Source: Branchiibius hedensis (GTDB taxonomy: Bacteria; Actinomycetota; Actinomycetes; Actinomycetales; Dermatophilaceae). From it: 64,000 nucleotides of DNA. Below are positions 1-8,457 of the stretch, piece after piece. Positions within the stretch are counted from its first letter, which is position 1; the number at the start of each line of letters is the position of its first letter. Under the pieces are notes generated by a model that ran no database searches, had not been told where the DNA came from, and saw nothing but the letters and a program-made list of their open reading frames with translations. The stretch spans positions 1,302,001-1,366,000 of the forward strand of contig NZ_UESZ01000001.1 of NCBI RefSeq assembly GCF_900108585.1, read 5' to 3'. The translations under genes and the position numbers were made by a program.

Positions 1-1005
1 GAGGCGGACGTCGCCCTCCTGCAACAGGGTGTCGACGTGGTGGCCGAGATGCTGGATGCGGCTCCACTGGTCATCGGAATAGGGCTTGGTCACACGCGGG
101 TCCTCGAAGACCCGCTGCACGGTGTTGCTGAACTCGAAGTCCACCCCGACGAAATCGGTGGCGCCGGAGATGGGTGCGGCGCTGCTGGGGTGCGGGGTCG
201 CGGACAGCGGGATGTGCCCCTCGCCGGCGAACAGCCCTGAGGTGGCGTCCAACCCGATCCACCCAGCGCCCGGCACGTAGACCTCGGCCCAGGCGTGCAG
301 GTCGGTGAAGTCCTCCGCGGGTCCGCTCGGACCGTCGATGGCCTGGATGTCGGAGGTCAGCTGCACCAGGTAGCCCGAGACGAACCGTGCGGCCAGGCCC
401 AGTTGCCGCAGCACGCTGACCAGCAACCAGGCGCTGTCGCGGCACGAGCCCAGATGGGCGGACAGCGTGTGGTCGGGACTCTGCACACCCGGTTCGAGAC
501 GGACCGTGTAGTCGACGTCGCGATTGATCTTGGCGTTGATGTCGACCAGGAAGTCGACGATCCGCATCCCGTCCTCGGGGATGACCACGTTGTCGGCCAC
601 CCACTGCGTCACCAACGGGCCGGGGCCGCTGCCGTTCTCGTCCACCGGGCGCAGATAGGGCTCCAGGTCGGCCTTCAGGGCGTCGGGGTAGGTGAAGGGG
701 AAGTTCTCGGCGTACTCCTCGACGAAGAAGTCGAAGGGGTTGATGACGGTCATGTCCGCCACCAGATCGACACAGATGTCGAGGGTGGAGACCTTCTCGG
801 GGAACACCAACCGGGCCAGATAGTTGCCGAACGCGTCCTGTTGCCAGTTGATGAAGTGGTTCGGTGGGTCGATCGTCAACGAGTACGAATCGATCGGCGT
901 CCGGCTGTGTGGTGCCGGGCGCAGGCGGACAGTGTGTGGATGCACCGTCACCGGTTGGTCGAAGCGGTACGTCGTGCGGTGTTGCAGGGCTACCCGGATC
1001 GTCAC
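1..1005 (-). CDS. Transglutaminase-like protein of the DUF2126 type (N-terminal part, 3' end beyond window)
   Basis: Partial: the gene runs off the left edge, so only its first 335 codons are visible. After a bacterial transglutaminase N-terminal region (HRTTYRFDQPV, residues 9-19) comes a papain-like transglutaminase core with the full triad in its usual contexts: Cys188 in LGSCRDSAW, His237 in DLHAWAEVY and Asp253 in GLDATSG. The segment RVTKPYSDDQWSRI near residues 304-317 is what precedes the DUF2126 half in the large (about 1,100 residue) actinobacterial members, so the missing part is probably DUF2126 (inference). The GTG at 1005 is preceded by AAGG about 8 bases upstream. The substrate of the family is not established; transamidase or peptidase activity is expected from the triad. 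Confidence 0.85.
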   Translation of the reverse strand, partial: MTIRVALQHRTTYRFDQPVTVHPHTVRLRPAPHSRTPIDSYSLTIDPPNHFINWQQDAFGNYLARLVFPEKVSTLDICVDLVADMTVINPFDFFVEEYAENFPFTYPDALKADLEPYLRPVDENGSGPGPLVTQWVADNVVIPEDGMRIVDFLVDINAKINRDVDYTVRLEPGVQSPDHTLSAHLGSCRDSAWLLVSVLRQLGLAARFVSGYLVQLTSDIQAIDGPSGPAEDFTDLHAWAEVYVPGAGWIGLDATSGLFAGEGHIPLSATPHPSSAAPISGATDFVGVDFEFSNTVQRVFEDPRVTKPYSDDQWSRIQHLGHHVDTLLQEGDVRL

Positions 1006-1064
1006 AGGGTTACCTTGCCAGAGGTATGCGGCGGCGGTGTTGCGCCGGTGTTACGACGGCGTCG

Positions 1065-2465
1065 TCAGGGTGTGGTCCAGTCCGGCGGATCGGCGGGCCG
1101 CAACGCATCGTCACCGACCCGGAACGAGCGCACCTTGCCCGGCTGGGTGCGTGGGCCTTCGAAGCGGACCGTTACCACGCCCCGACCGCTACCCCAGACC
1201 CAGCCCGCACCGAACTGCTCATGGGTCACGTCCTGACCCGGGCGCCACACCGGGTCACCCGGATTCATCGCGTACGCCGCGGGGCGGCTGACCATCGCCT
1301 GGGCCGAACCCCAGGCGTTGGCGACCTGATCGCCTGCGACCTCGTCCTCGGCACTGGCAGTAGCCGTCGGCAGGTCCTCCTCCCCCGGCCACTGCATGTC
1401 CAGCGCAGCTTGGGCGTGGGCGACGAATCCCGACACGCCGAAGCCCAGCAGGCGCAGGCCGTCACTGACGTCGTGGGCCTCGAGCAACCCGATAGCCAGC
1501 CGGAGCAGCGCCGCGGGGTCGTCCGTGGGATGGCCGGTGGTGACGCTGCGGGTGAAGGTGCTGAAGTCGTGGTGGCGGACCTTGATCGTCACGGTGCGGG
1601 CGAAGGCTCCGTGTTCGGCGAGGCGTGCGCTGACTCGATCGGCGAGACGGGCGAGCTCCTCGTTCAGGACGGCGCGATCGACGACATCGACGTCGAAGGT
1701 TTCCTCGGCGGAGATGCTCTTGGCCTCGCGTTCGGTGATCACCTCGCGATCGTCTTGCCCGCGGGCGATGGTGAACAGGCCTGAGCCGTGGGCGTTTCCG
1801 AAGATGCTGACCAGGTCAGGCTCGGTCATCCGGCGTAACTCGGAGACCTTTTCCACGCCGAAGGTGCGCAGCCGGTCTGCGGTGGCCGGGCCGACCCCGC
1901 CGAGTGCGCGAACCGGCAGTGGAGCCAGGAAGTCCTCCTCGTCGCCGGGTGCGACGATGACCAGGCCGCGCGGTTTGTGCATGTCGGAGGCGATCTTGGC
2001 GATCATCTTGGAGCTGCCGACACCGGCACTGGCCGTGAGCCCGCCGGTGCCTTCTTCGATCCTGGCCAGGAGCTCCTCGGCGCGGGATCGGACCTCGCCG
2101 ACGCTCAGGTGAGGTCCACCGTCAGCCGCCAGATCGACGTACGCCTCGTCGACGGAGACTTGCTCGACTTTGTCCGAGAGTTCGCGCAGCAGGTCCATGA
2201 CGACGCGGCTGGAGCGGCGGTACGCCTCGCCGCGTGGGAAGAGGAAGGCGGTGCCCGGTGGGCAGCGACGGCGGGCCTCGGAGGTCGACATCGCCGACCG
2301 CGCGCCGTACGCCCGGGCTTCATAACTGGCGGTAGCGACCACGCCGCGGTTGCCGATCCCGCCGACCACGACGGGTTTGCCGCGCAGCGAGGGTTTGTCG
2401 CGTTGCTCGACGGCGGCGAAGAAGGCATCGAGATCCAGGTGCAGGATGCTCGCCGTCGTACGCAC
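1065..2465 (-). CDS. dinB: DNA polymerase IV (Y-family translesion polymerase)
   Basis: Error-prone Y-family polymerase that extends primers past damaged template bases. The N-terminus has the catalytic block HLDLDAFFAAVEQ, followed by the YEARAYGARSAMS finger segment and the second acidic motif VSVDEAYVDL. A helix-hairpin-helix region (LGGVGPATADRLRTFGV) and the little-finger domain follow. The C-terminus adds a segment (GWVWGSGRGVVTVRFEGP) that I recall from actinobacterial DinB proteins. I prefer the GTG at 2465 (protein MRTTASILHLDL...). An in-frame GTG at 2492 would overlap the divergent HIT gene, and a -10-like GACGAT lies 7 bp before 2465. The length of about 466 residues is normal for the actinobacterial form. 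Confidence 0.93.
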   Translation of the reverse strand: MRTTASILHLDLDAFFAAVEQRDKPSLRGKPVVVGGIGNRGVVATASYEARAYGARSAMSTSEARRRCPPGTAFLFPRGEAYRRSSRVVMDLLRELSDKVEQVSVDEAYVDLAADGGPHLSVGEVRSRAEELLARIEEGTGGLTASAGVGSSKMIAKIASDMHKPRGLVIVAPGDEEDFLAPLPVRALGGVGPATADRLRTFGVEKVSELRRMTEPDLVSIFGNAHGSGLFTIARGQDDREVITEREAKSISAEETFDVDVVDRAVLNEELARLADRVSARLAEHGAFARTVTIKVRHHDFSTFTRSVTTGHPTDDPAALLRLAIGLLEAHDVSDGLRLLGFGVSGFVAHAQAALDMQWPGEEDLPTATASAEDEVAGDQVANAWGSAQAMVSRPAAYAMNPGDPVWRPGQDVTHEQFGAGWVWGSGRGVVTVRFEGPRTQPGKVRSFRVGDDALRPADPPDWTTP

Positions 2466-2471
2466 GCCCCC

Positions 2472-2477
2472 TATCGT
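2472..2477 (+). promoter_or_regulatory. Putative -10 element of HIT gene (leaderless)
   Basis: TATCGT ends 7 bp before the GTG at 2485, so transcription would begin at or next to the start codon. No Shine-Dalgarno sequence is visible. Confidence 0.45.
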
Positions 2478-2478
2478 C
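2473..2478 (-). promoter_or_regulatory. Putative -10 element of dinB (leaderless)
   Basis: GACGAT on the minus strand, 7 bp before the GTG at 2465. It matches only the conserved A and last T of TANNNT. It overlaps the -10 of the divergent HIT gene, so the two promoters would be back to back. Confidence 0.3.
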
Positions 2479-2484
2479 GCTGAC

Positions 2485-2958
2485 GTGGACACCGCTTCCT
2501 GCTACCCCTGCCGTCACGAGGCGCTCGAGTCGCTGCCGCCGCGGGAGAACGTGGTCTCGACGGCGCACTGGCGGGCGGCGCACGCCTTCAACAGCACACT
2601 GCCCGGCTGGCTGGTCCTCGTGCCCCGCACCCACGTGATGTCGTTCGCCGACCTGCCCGCGGCGGCAGCTGACGAACTCGGCGGGCTGATCCGCGGTCTC
2701 AGCGTGGCGCTACGGGAAGTCACGGGTTGCGTGAAGACCTACGTGATGCAGTTCGCCGAAGCAGAAGGCTTCGGGCACCTGCACATTCACCTCGTGCCGC
2801 GCGCCGCTGACCTGCCTGACGAACTGAAGGGGCCGCGCGTCTTCGGTTACCTGACCGACGACACGTCGCGTTGGCTACCCGACGAAGCGCTCGACGAGAT
2901 AGCGGCGCAGGTGACCAGTGCGTGGGAACAGATCGCGGGACTCAGCTCGCGCCGGTGA
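2485..2958 (+). CDS. HIT family nucleotide hydrolase
   Basis: Histidine-triad hydrolase of 157 residues. The diagnostic motif is HLHIHLVPR, preceded by the substrate-cradle segment [12 protein letters not shown]. An N-terminal CYPC pair may bind zinc. Family members cleave diadenosine polyphosphates or AMP conjugates; the exact substrate cannot be read from the sequence. The open frame continues upstream but is antisense to dinB. The GTG at 2485 is chosen because a TATCGT hexamer lies 7 bp upstream and because the HIT fold begins at once. The 3' end overlaps the convergent mraY by 17 bp. Confidence 0.88.
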   Translation: MDTASCYPCRHEALESLPPRENVVSTAHWRAAHAFNSTLPGWLVLVPRTHVMSFADLPAAAADELGGLIRGLSVALREVTGCVKTYVMQFAEAEGFGHLHIHLVPRAADLPDELKGPRVFGYLTDDTSRWLPDEALDEIAAQVTSAWEQIAGLSSRR

Positions 2959-4042
2959 CCCACTCGGCGTAGAACAGTCCGAGTCCGAACGCAACGCACA
3001 ACCCGCAGATGATCCAGAACCGGATCGTGATGGTGATCTGTTCCCATCCGATCAGCTCGAAGTGATGGTGCAGCGGCGCCATCTTGAACAGTCGTTTGCC
3101 GACGCCACCGTTGCGGCGCTTGGTGAGTTTGAAGTAGCCGGTCTGCAAGATCGAGGACATCGTCACGATGACGAACAGTCCTCCGAGCACGACCATGAGC
3201 AGCTCGGTCCGGGTGGTGATGGCGAGCCCGGCGAGTGCGCCACCCAGCCCGAGCGAACCGACATCGCCCATGAACAGCCTTGCCGGGAAAGCGTTCCACC
3301 ACAGGAACCCGAAACAGCCGCCCATCACCGCCGCTGCCACCACCGCCAGGTCCAGCGGGTCGCGGACGGCGTAACAGTGCGCCGCAGCCACCGTCTGGCA
3401 GCTCTGGTTGAACTGCCAGATCGCGACGAGCACGTACGCCCCGAACACCATCACGCACGCGCCGGCCGCTTGACCGTCGAGGCCGTCGGTGAGGTTCACA
3501 CCGTTGCTGGCGCCGGCGATGATCACGTTGGCCCACAGCACCAGCAGGATCAGGCCGATGGTGGTGCCGGCAAAGGCGAGATTCACCCAGGTGTCCCGCA
3601 GGAAGGAGATGTGGAAGCTCGCAGGGGTGAGTCCGTCGCGGGGAAAGCGGGTGGCGAGTACGACGAAGATCACCGTGACGAGAGCCTGACCGATCAGCTT
3701 CTCGCGGCCGGTCAGGCCCAGCGAGCGTTCGCGGCGGATCTTGCGCCAGTCGTCGAGAAAGCCCACGAAGCCGGTACCGAGCATCAGGAACAGCACCAGC
3801 AAGCCGGAGGCGGTCGGCGGCGTCCAGGTCACCAGATGGGCGACGGCGTACGCAGCGACGGCCGACAAGAGAATGGGAATGCCGCCCATCTGCGGCGTTC
3901 CGCGTTTGGTCTGATGGGTGACCGGGCCGTCGTCGCGCACATATTGCGCCCACCCCTTGCGGGTGGCCAGCGTGATGAACCACCGGGTACCGACCAAACC
4001 CAGAACGACGGACACCAGGGCCGAGATGACGACGAGCTTCAT
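2942..4042 (-). CDS. mraY: Phospho-N-acetylmuramoyl-pentapeptide transferase (MraY)
   Basis: Integral membrane enzyme (366 residues, about ten membrane segments) that moves phospho-MurNAc-pentapeptide from UDP to undecaprenyl phosphate, making lipid I. Family motifs are present: [12 protein letters not shown] (residues 43-54), FLDDWRK with the Asp pair at 97-98, [22 protein letters not shown] and the cytoplasmic PLHHHFEL loop. In [11 protein letters not shown] a Val replaces the usual Thr of GDTGSL. The gene is isolated: none of the usual dcw neighbours (murE, murF, murD, ftsW, murG) is present here. It may therefore be a second copy or a displaced sole copy. It diverges from the HNH gene. 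Confidence 0.93.
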   Translation of the reverse strand: MKLVVISALVSVVLGLVGTRWFITLATRKGWAQYVRDDGPVTHQTKRGTPQMGGIPILLSAVAAYAVAHLVTWTPPTASGLLVLFLMLGTGFVGFLDDWRKIRRERSLGLTGREKLIGQALVTVIFVVLATRFPRDGLTPASFHISFLRDTWVNLAFAGTTIGLILLVLWANVIIAGASNGVNLTDGLDGQAAGACVMVFGAYVLVAIWQFNQSCQTVAAAHCYAVRDPLDLAVVAAAVMGGCFGFLWWNAFPARLFMGDVGSLGLGGALAGLAITTRTELLMVVLGGLFVIVTMSSILQTGYFKLTKRRNGGVGKRLFKMAPLHHHFELIGWEQITITIRFWIICGLCVAFGLGLFYAEWVTGAS

Positions 4043-4309
4043 GACCGGCCCTCAGTGCACAGCTGGGCTGCTCCCTCGCGGACGCGGTGCCAGCTCAGGG
4101 AAGGAAGCGCTCGCGGTTCCCGACTGCGGGTGCAGAAGGGGGTCAGGGGCACAACCGCCACAGTGGCAGACCAGACCGTTCGAGCCCATCGGAACACGCC
4201 GTCCGTTGCTGAGCCGTCCCCGATGAGGCGCCCGTCGACCCACCAGCGTTGTGCTCGGAAGGCGCCAATTTTAGGTTGTGTATATCTGTTTTCGGGGTTC
4301 GTACACCAG

Positions 4310-4315
4310 TACAAT
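4310..4315 (+). promoter_or_regulatory. Promoter -10 of the DUF222/HNH gene (leaderless)
   Basis: TACAAT ends 6 bp before the ATG at 4322, inside a short AT-rich patch (about 4266-4295) that stands out from its GC-rich surroundings. The implied transcription start is the A of the ATG. No clear -35 was found. The rest of the 4043-4321 gap holds no gene I can support. Confidence 0.55.
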
Positions 4316-4321
4316 CGGGGT

Positions 4322-5968
4322 ATGTCCTTGACCGCTACGGCTCCTACCCCGGTGACCTTGTCACCGGTGGGCCCGGACGCGTCGGTGGCGGAGTTGTTGG
4401 GCGCGGCGGCGGGGTTGCTGCAGGCCGCGTACGCCCGGGTCTCGGGTGATTATGCGGGGTTGTCCGAGGAAGACTTGATGGGCGACATTGTCGCCGCGCA
4501 ACACGTGCAGAACAGTGCCTGGGCGATCCAGTCGCACCGGTTGACGCAGGCGGCGGCGATCGAGCACCGGGATGACCCGAACCCCATCCAGGGCGCGTAT
4601 CCGATGCTGATCCACCGGGTGATCCGCCATGACCCGGGCTCGTTCGTGGATGAATGGTTCGCCCTGGAAACCGGGACCCGGCTGGGCTGGTCGGATCGGC
4701 ACAGCAACACCCGCCTCGGTGAAGCCCTCGACACGGTTGAGCGGTGTCCGCGGTTGGTGGACCGGGTCGGGTCCGGGACCTTGGACCCGGGTAAAGCCTG
4801 CGCGGTCGCGCAGGTCACCACCGAAGCCCCCGCACCCGTCGCCCGGGCGATCGAAAACACGATCCTGGCCGGGGACCCCGAAACGATGACGGCGGTGCGG
4901 TTGCGGGCGAAAGCGCGCCGGTTACGGGCCCGGCTGGACCCGGTCGGTGCTGACCGGGCCGCCCAGACCAGGCGCCGCTCACAGGTGGGGGTGTGGGTGT
5001 CCCCGCATCACGAACCCGGCCTGTCCCAGCTGACCGCGGTCCTCCCCACCCTGGAAGCCGCCAAGGTGATGGCGGCGGTCGATGACCTGGCCCGGGAACT
5101 GCACCAGGTCACCACCACCGGTAAGACGTTGCCGCAGTGCCGGGTCGATGCCCTGACCGACCTGATCTTGACCGGGGTCGGGGTGGACACCCAGGTGACG
5201 TTCACGATCCCCGTCACCGCTCCTGAAACGGCACCGGCGCAGGAGTTGTTGTGTGAGGAACCGGACTGGGATGACCTGGTCGACGGGTTCGATGAGGCGT
5301 CAGTGGACTACGACTGGCACGAAGACGGCCTGACCCCGATCAACGGGCTCGACCAACTCGATGAAGAACTACGCGCCCTGATCGCCGAAGAACTCGAAGA
5401 CCTCAACCGCGCAGACCTCAACGCCGAAGCACGCGCACGCAGCGAGTCGGTCGATGGGGACCCGCCAGATACCGGACCACCCGATGCGATCTCGGCTGAG
5501 TCGAGTGCAGTGAAGCCAGTAGTCACCGCTGGTGGGAGCAGTACTGCTGGTGGGGTGGGCGATGTGTTCCTGCCCCGGGTCGGGATCATCCCCGCCGCCG
5601 TGATCACCGAGTTGACGCAACAATTGGGAGTGAAACTGACCCGGGCCCTCACGGACGCCACCACCGGGACCGTGATCGAAACCGCGGACCGGTCGTATCG
5701 TCCCGGTGCCCGACTGGCCCGGTTCGTCAAAACCCGCGACCAGCACTGCCGGTTCCCCGGCTGCACCCGACCCGCCACCCTGTCCGACATCGACCACGTC
5801 ATCCGCTACCCCGACGGCAACACCGCCGCCGACAACCTGCAATGCCTATGCCGCCACCACCACCGCGCCAAACACGAAGGCGGCTGGCACGTCACCATGA
5901 CACCCGAAGGCATCTGCACCTGGACCAGCCCCGCCGGCCACACCTACGAAACGAACCCCGGCGACTGA
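4322..5968 (+). CDS. DUF222 / HNH endonuclease domain protein
   Basis: Protein of 548 residues of the actinobacterial DUF222-HNH family (the 13E12 repeat type in mycobacteria). DUF222 fills roughly the first 300 residues. An Asp/Glu-rich low-complexity linker follows (about 300-385). The HNH nuclease is near the C-terminus, starting at Cys476 in CRFPGC, with the core DIDHVIRYPDGN and the HHHRAKH zinc/metal segment near 510-520. A much longer open frame runs upstream but is antisense to mraY. The ATG at 4322 fits the TACAAT hexamer 6 bp before it. These genes are often multicopy; their role is unproven. No flanking repeats or target duplication were seen. Confidence 0.9.
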   Translation: MSLTATAPTPVTLSPVGPDASVAELLGAAAGLLQAAYARVSGDYAGLSEEDLMGDIVAAQHVQNSAWAIQSHRLTQAAAIEHRDDPNPIQGAYPMLIHRVIRHDPGSFVDEWFALETGTRLGWSDRHSNTRLGEALDTVERCPRLVDRVGSGTLDPGKACAVAQVTTEAPAPVARAIENTILAGDPETMTAVRLRAKARRLRARLDPVGADRAAQTRRRSQVGVWVSPHHEPGLSQLTAVLPTLEAAKVMAAVDDLARELHQVTTTGKTLPQCRVDALTDLILTGVGVDTQVTFTIPVTAPETAPAQELLCEEPDWDDLVDGFDEASVDYDWHEDGLTPINGLDQLDEELRALIAEELEDLNRADLNAEARARSESVDGDPPDTGPPDAISAESSAVKPVVTAGGSSTAGGVGDVFLPRVGIIPAAVITELTQQLGVKLTRALTDATTGTVIETADRSYRPGARLARFVKTRDQHCRFPGCTRPATLSDIDHVIRYPDGNTAADNLQCLCRHHHRAKHEGGWHVTMTPEGICTWTSPAGHTYETNPGD

Positions 5969-6347
5969 CAGCAGCCAAGAGCCGTCGGAGGCCGCCGGAG
6001 CTTGGTCAGATCTACTAGAACCAACCGAAGGCGGCCGCCGCCGCGTCAATGCTCAGCAGTCGACGTATCGGCGGCGGCTCAATCGCTGCCATCCTCACTG
6101 CCGCCGTCGTCGCTGTCTTCCTCACCGTCTTCCTGGCCCCGACCGGCATCAGCACCACTGGCACCTTCGTCCGAGCCGCCGCTGGCTACATCGTTGTCCG
6201 CGCCACCGGACTGGTCATCGGTGTGGGATCCTGGGCCACCGTCCTGCTCGTCCACGGCGGGGACGTACGTGTCTGGAGTGTCATCGCTCATTCATCGACA
6301 CTTGCATGCCCGGAGTACCAGACCTAGCCCCCGCCGGGTGGCCGCCC
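5969..6347. other. Gap with no secure gene
   Basis: The 379 bp between the HNH gene and the RecQ-like gene hold only two competing small open frames on opposite strands: an acidic one at 6079-6291 (minus) and a hydrophobic one at 6049-6327 (plus). No tRNA or clear terminator was seen. Confidence 0.5.
6079..6291 (-). CDS. Small acidic low-complexity protein (hypothetical)
   Basis: Candidate protein of 70 residues, extremely rich in Asp, Glu, Gly and Ser (for example GQEDGEEDSDDGG near the C-terminus). No domain, membrane segment or signal is present. It starts 56 bp after the stop of the RecQ-like gene on the same strand and could be its last cistron. No strong ribosome binding site precedes the ATG. 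An overlapping plus-strand frame (6049-6327) would encode a hydrophobic 92-residue protein. Codon-position composition does not separate the two, so the call is weak. Confidence 0.35.
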   Translation of the reverse strand: MSDDTPDTYVPAVDEQDGGPGSHTDDQSGGADNDVASGGSDEGASGADAGRGQEDGEEDSDDGGSEDGSD

Positions 6348-8423
6348 TCAGCCGACCGTTCGGTGGATCACCAACGGCAGAACACCGATCGCACCCGCGT
6401 CCCGCAGCGCCGCAGCCGCCACCGTGCACACCCAACCCGACGACGTTTCGTCCACCACGAGCAGCACCTGCTCCCCCGCCACTGCAGGCGGATCGACCAG
6501 CGTGCCGCGCCACCACGCCGCCTCCTCACCGGATGCCGCGGCGCCGGGGTGACCGGCCAACCACACGTCCCAGGAGGCAGCCGGCAACCGGCCGGCCGTG
6601 GCCAGCCGGTCGGCGACCGATGCGACCAACGAGCGACGGTTCGCAGCAGCCAGACTCACGATCATGGTCGGCCGGCTCGACCACGAATCCTTCCACCCGA
6701 CAAGGCAACTCACGGCCGCGGCTAGTAGGTCATCGGATGCGGGCCCGTCGGAAGACAACGGGCCGGCCAGCTCCGTCGACCACTCGACCGCATCGGCGTG
6801 CACGAGGACCCGGCCCGGCTCGGCCTGCAACTGTGGTGGGATCCGACCCTTGGTGCCGAACGCGCCGCCCGGCCACATCTTGCGAGGTTCGAGGACCTGG
6901 CTGCCGGTCCGCAACCGGGACCGCACACTGGCGACTGCCTCTGACGGCACCTCAGCGCTCAGCCCATCCGGCAGTGAACCCAGACAGACACTGCATCTGC
7001 CGCACGGCGTCGCCGTCGGATCATCCAGCGACTGCTGCAGCAGCTGCATCAGACAACGCTCGCCGCGCACGTACGCCCGCATGATGTCCGCTTCAGCACG
7101 TCGCTGGGCGAGGACCCCGTCGTAATGCGCCTGATCGAAGGACCACGTCGCACCCGTGCTGACCCAACCGTCGGCCGTGCGTGCGACGACGTCCTCGACC
7201 GCCAGTTGCTTCAGCAACAACTCGACCCGGGACCGCCGGATGCCGGACTCTGCTTCCAACGCCGGGATCGACTGCGGCTGCTGCGACAGGAGAGCCAGCA
7301 ACCGAGATACCTCCGAGGCGGTCGGAATCGTCGCTGTTGCGAAGTAGTCCCAGACCGCGTCGTCGGACGGTGCCGGGAGCAGCAGCGCAACCGCCGAGTC
7401 GATCGCACGACCAGCGCGACCCACCTGCTGGTAGTACGCGACCGGTGATGGCGGAGCGCCGACGTGCACAACAAATCCCAGGTCCGGTTTGTCGTAGCCC
7501 ATCCCGAGCGCAGACGTCGCCACCAACGCCTTGACCGAGTTGTCGCGCAGCGACTCCTCCAACCGCAGCCGGGTGTCCGCGTCCACTCCACCGGTGTAGG
7601 CCGCGACAGGCAACCGATCGCCGTACTCCGCATTGATGGCGTCCGCGAGACGTTCGGCGTCGGCCACGGTCAGGGTGTAGATGATCCCGCTGCCCGGCAA
7701 CGACGGCAGGTTGGCCACTACCCAGGCATAACGCGATAGCGGGTCCATCCGCGGGAGCACCGCCAACTGCAGACTGCGCCGCGCCAGCGGTCCTCGCAGG
7801 ACCGTTGTCGCCGAACCAAGCTGTGCCGCAACGTCGTCCACGACCCGCGAGTTCGCGGTCGCCGTCGTGGCCAGCACCGGAGCCGACGGCGACAAAGTGG
7901 GAAGCAGCCGCGCCAACCGGCGATAGTCGGGGCGGAAGTCGTGGCCCCAGTCGGAGATGGAATGCGCTTCGTCGATCACCAGCAACCCGAGCCGGCCCGC
8001 CAGCGCGGACATCACCCGCTCACCGAATGCCGGGTTCGCCAACCGTTCGGGTGACACGAGCAGGACGTCGAGTTCGTCGGCCAGCAGGGCGGATTCGACT
8101 GCTGACCAGTCGTCGAAGTTGGCGCTGTTCAACGTGGCCGCCCGCAGACCAGCGCGCGAAGCAGCCGCCACCTGATCGCGCATGAGCGACAGCAGCGGCG
8201 ACACCACCAACGTCGGCCCGGCCCCTTGCGAACGCAACGTCGCCGTCGCGATCCAGTAGACCGCCGACTTGCCCCAGCCGGTCGCCTGGACGACGAGCAC
8301 GCGCGCCCCGGGTTGCAGCAACGCGTCGAGTGCCTCGCCCTGTCCGTCGCGCAGGTGTGCGTCGGGACCGGCCAGCGCCGTGAGCGTGCGGGCGGCGACA
8401 GGCGTCAAGGTGTTGGTCGACAT
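6348..8423 (-). CDS. RecQ-like DEAH helicase with C-terminal phosphoribosyltransferase-like domain
   Basis: Superfamily 2 DNA helicase of 691 residues. Seen in order: a Q-motif-like LRDGQGEALDALL (24-36), Walker A ATGWGKS (47-53), SPLLSLMRDQV, DEAH box (151-154) in the RecQ-type DEAHSISDWGHDFRP, TTATA (186-190), and the second RecA lobe with GMGYDKPD and QQVGRAGR. A RecQ-type zinc cluster ends in CGRCSVC. The last 130 or so residues are not part of standard RecQ: they end in VLLVVDETSSGW plus an alpha-helical stretch, like the PRPP-binding loop of type I phosphoribosyltransferases. The start is the ATG at 8423; the open frame beyond it is antisense Arg-rich noise. Likely a DNA repair helicase; the tail's function is unknown. 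Confidence 0.88.
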   Translation of the reverse strand: MSTNTLTPVAARTLTALAGPDAHLRDGQGEALDALLQPGARVLVVQATGWGKSAVYWIATATLRSQGAGPTLVVSPLLSLMRDQVAAASRAGLRAATLNSANFDDWSAVESALLADELDVLLVSPERLANPAFGERVMSALAGRLGLLVIDEAHSISDWGHDFRPDYRRLARLLPTLSPSAPVLATTATANSRVVDDVAAQLGSATTVLRGPLARRSLQLAVLPRMDPLSRYAWVVANLPSLPGSGIIYTLTVADAERLADAINAEYGDRLPVAAYTGGVDADTRLRLEESLRDNSVKALVATSALGMGYDKPDLGFVVHVGAPPSPVAYYQQVGRAGRAIDSAVALLLPAPSDDAVWDYFATATIPTASEVSRLLALLSQQPQSIPALEAESGIRRSRVELLLKQLAVEDVVARTADGWVSTGATWSFDQAHYDGVLAQRRAEADIMRAYVRGERCLMQLLQQSLDDPTATPCGRCSVCLGSLPDGLSAEVPSEAVASVRSRLRTGSQVLEPRKMWPGGAFGTKGRIPPQLQAEPGRVLVHADAVEWSTELAGPLSSDGPASDDLLAAAVSCLVGWKDSWSSRPTMIVSLAAANRRSLVASVADRLATAGRLPAASWDVWLAGHPGAAASGEEAAWWRGTLVDPPAVAGEQVLLVVDETSSGWVCTVAAAALRDAGAIGVLPLVIHRTVG

Positions 8424-8457
8424 GCCCCAGACACTGTCAGGCGGCACCGACAAGCGC

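Noticed and set aside
4039-4314. 91-codon minus frame upstream of mraY
   Set aside because: No domain, covers the HNH promoter region, and codon pattern is poor.
2918-4321. Long plus-strand open frame joining onto the HNH gene
   Set aside because: It is antisense to mraY, Arg/Gln/His-rich and without a domain; the HNH protein starts at the ATG at 4322.
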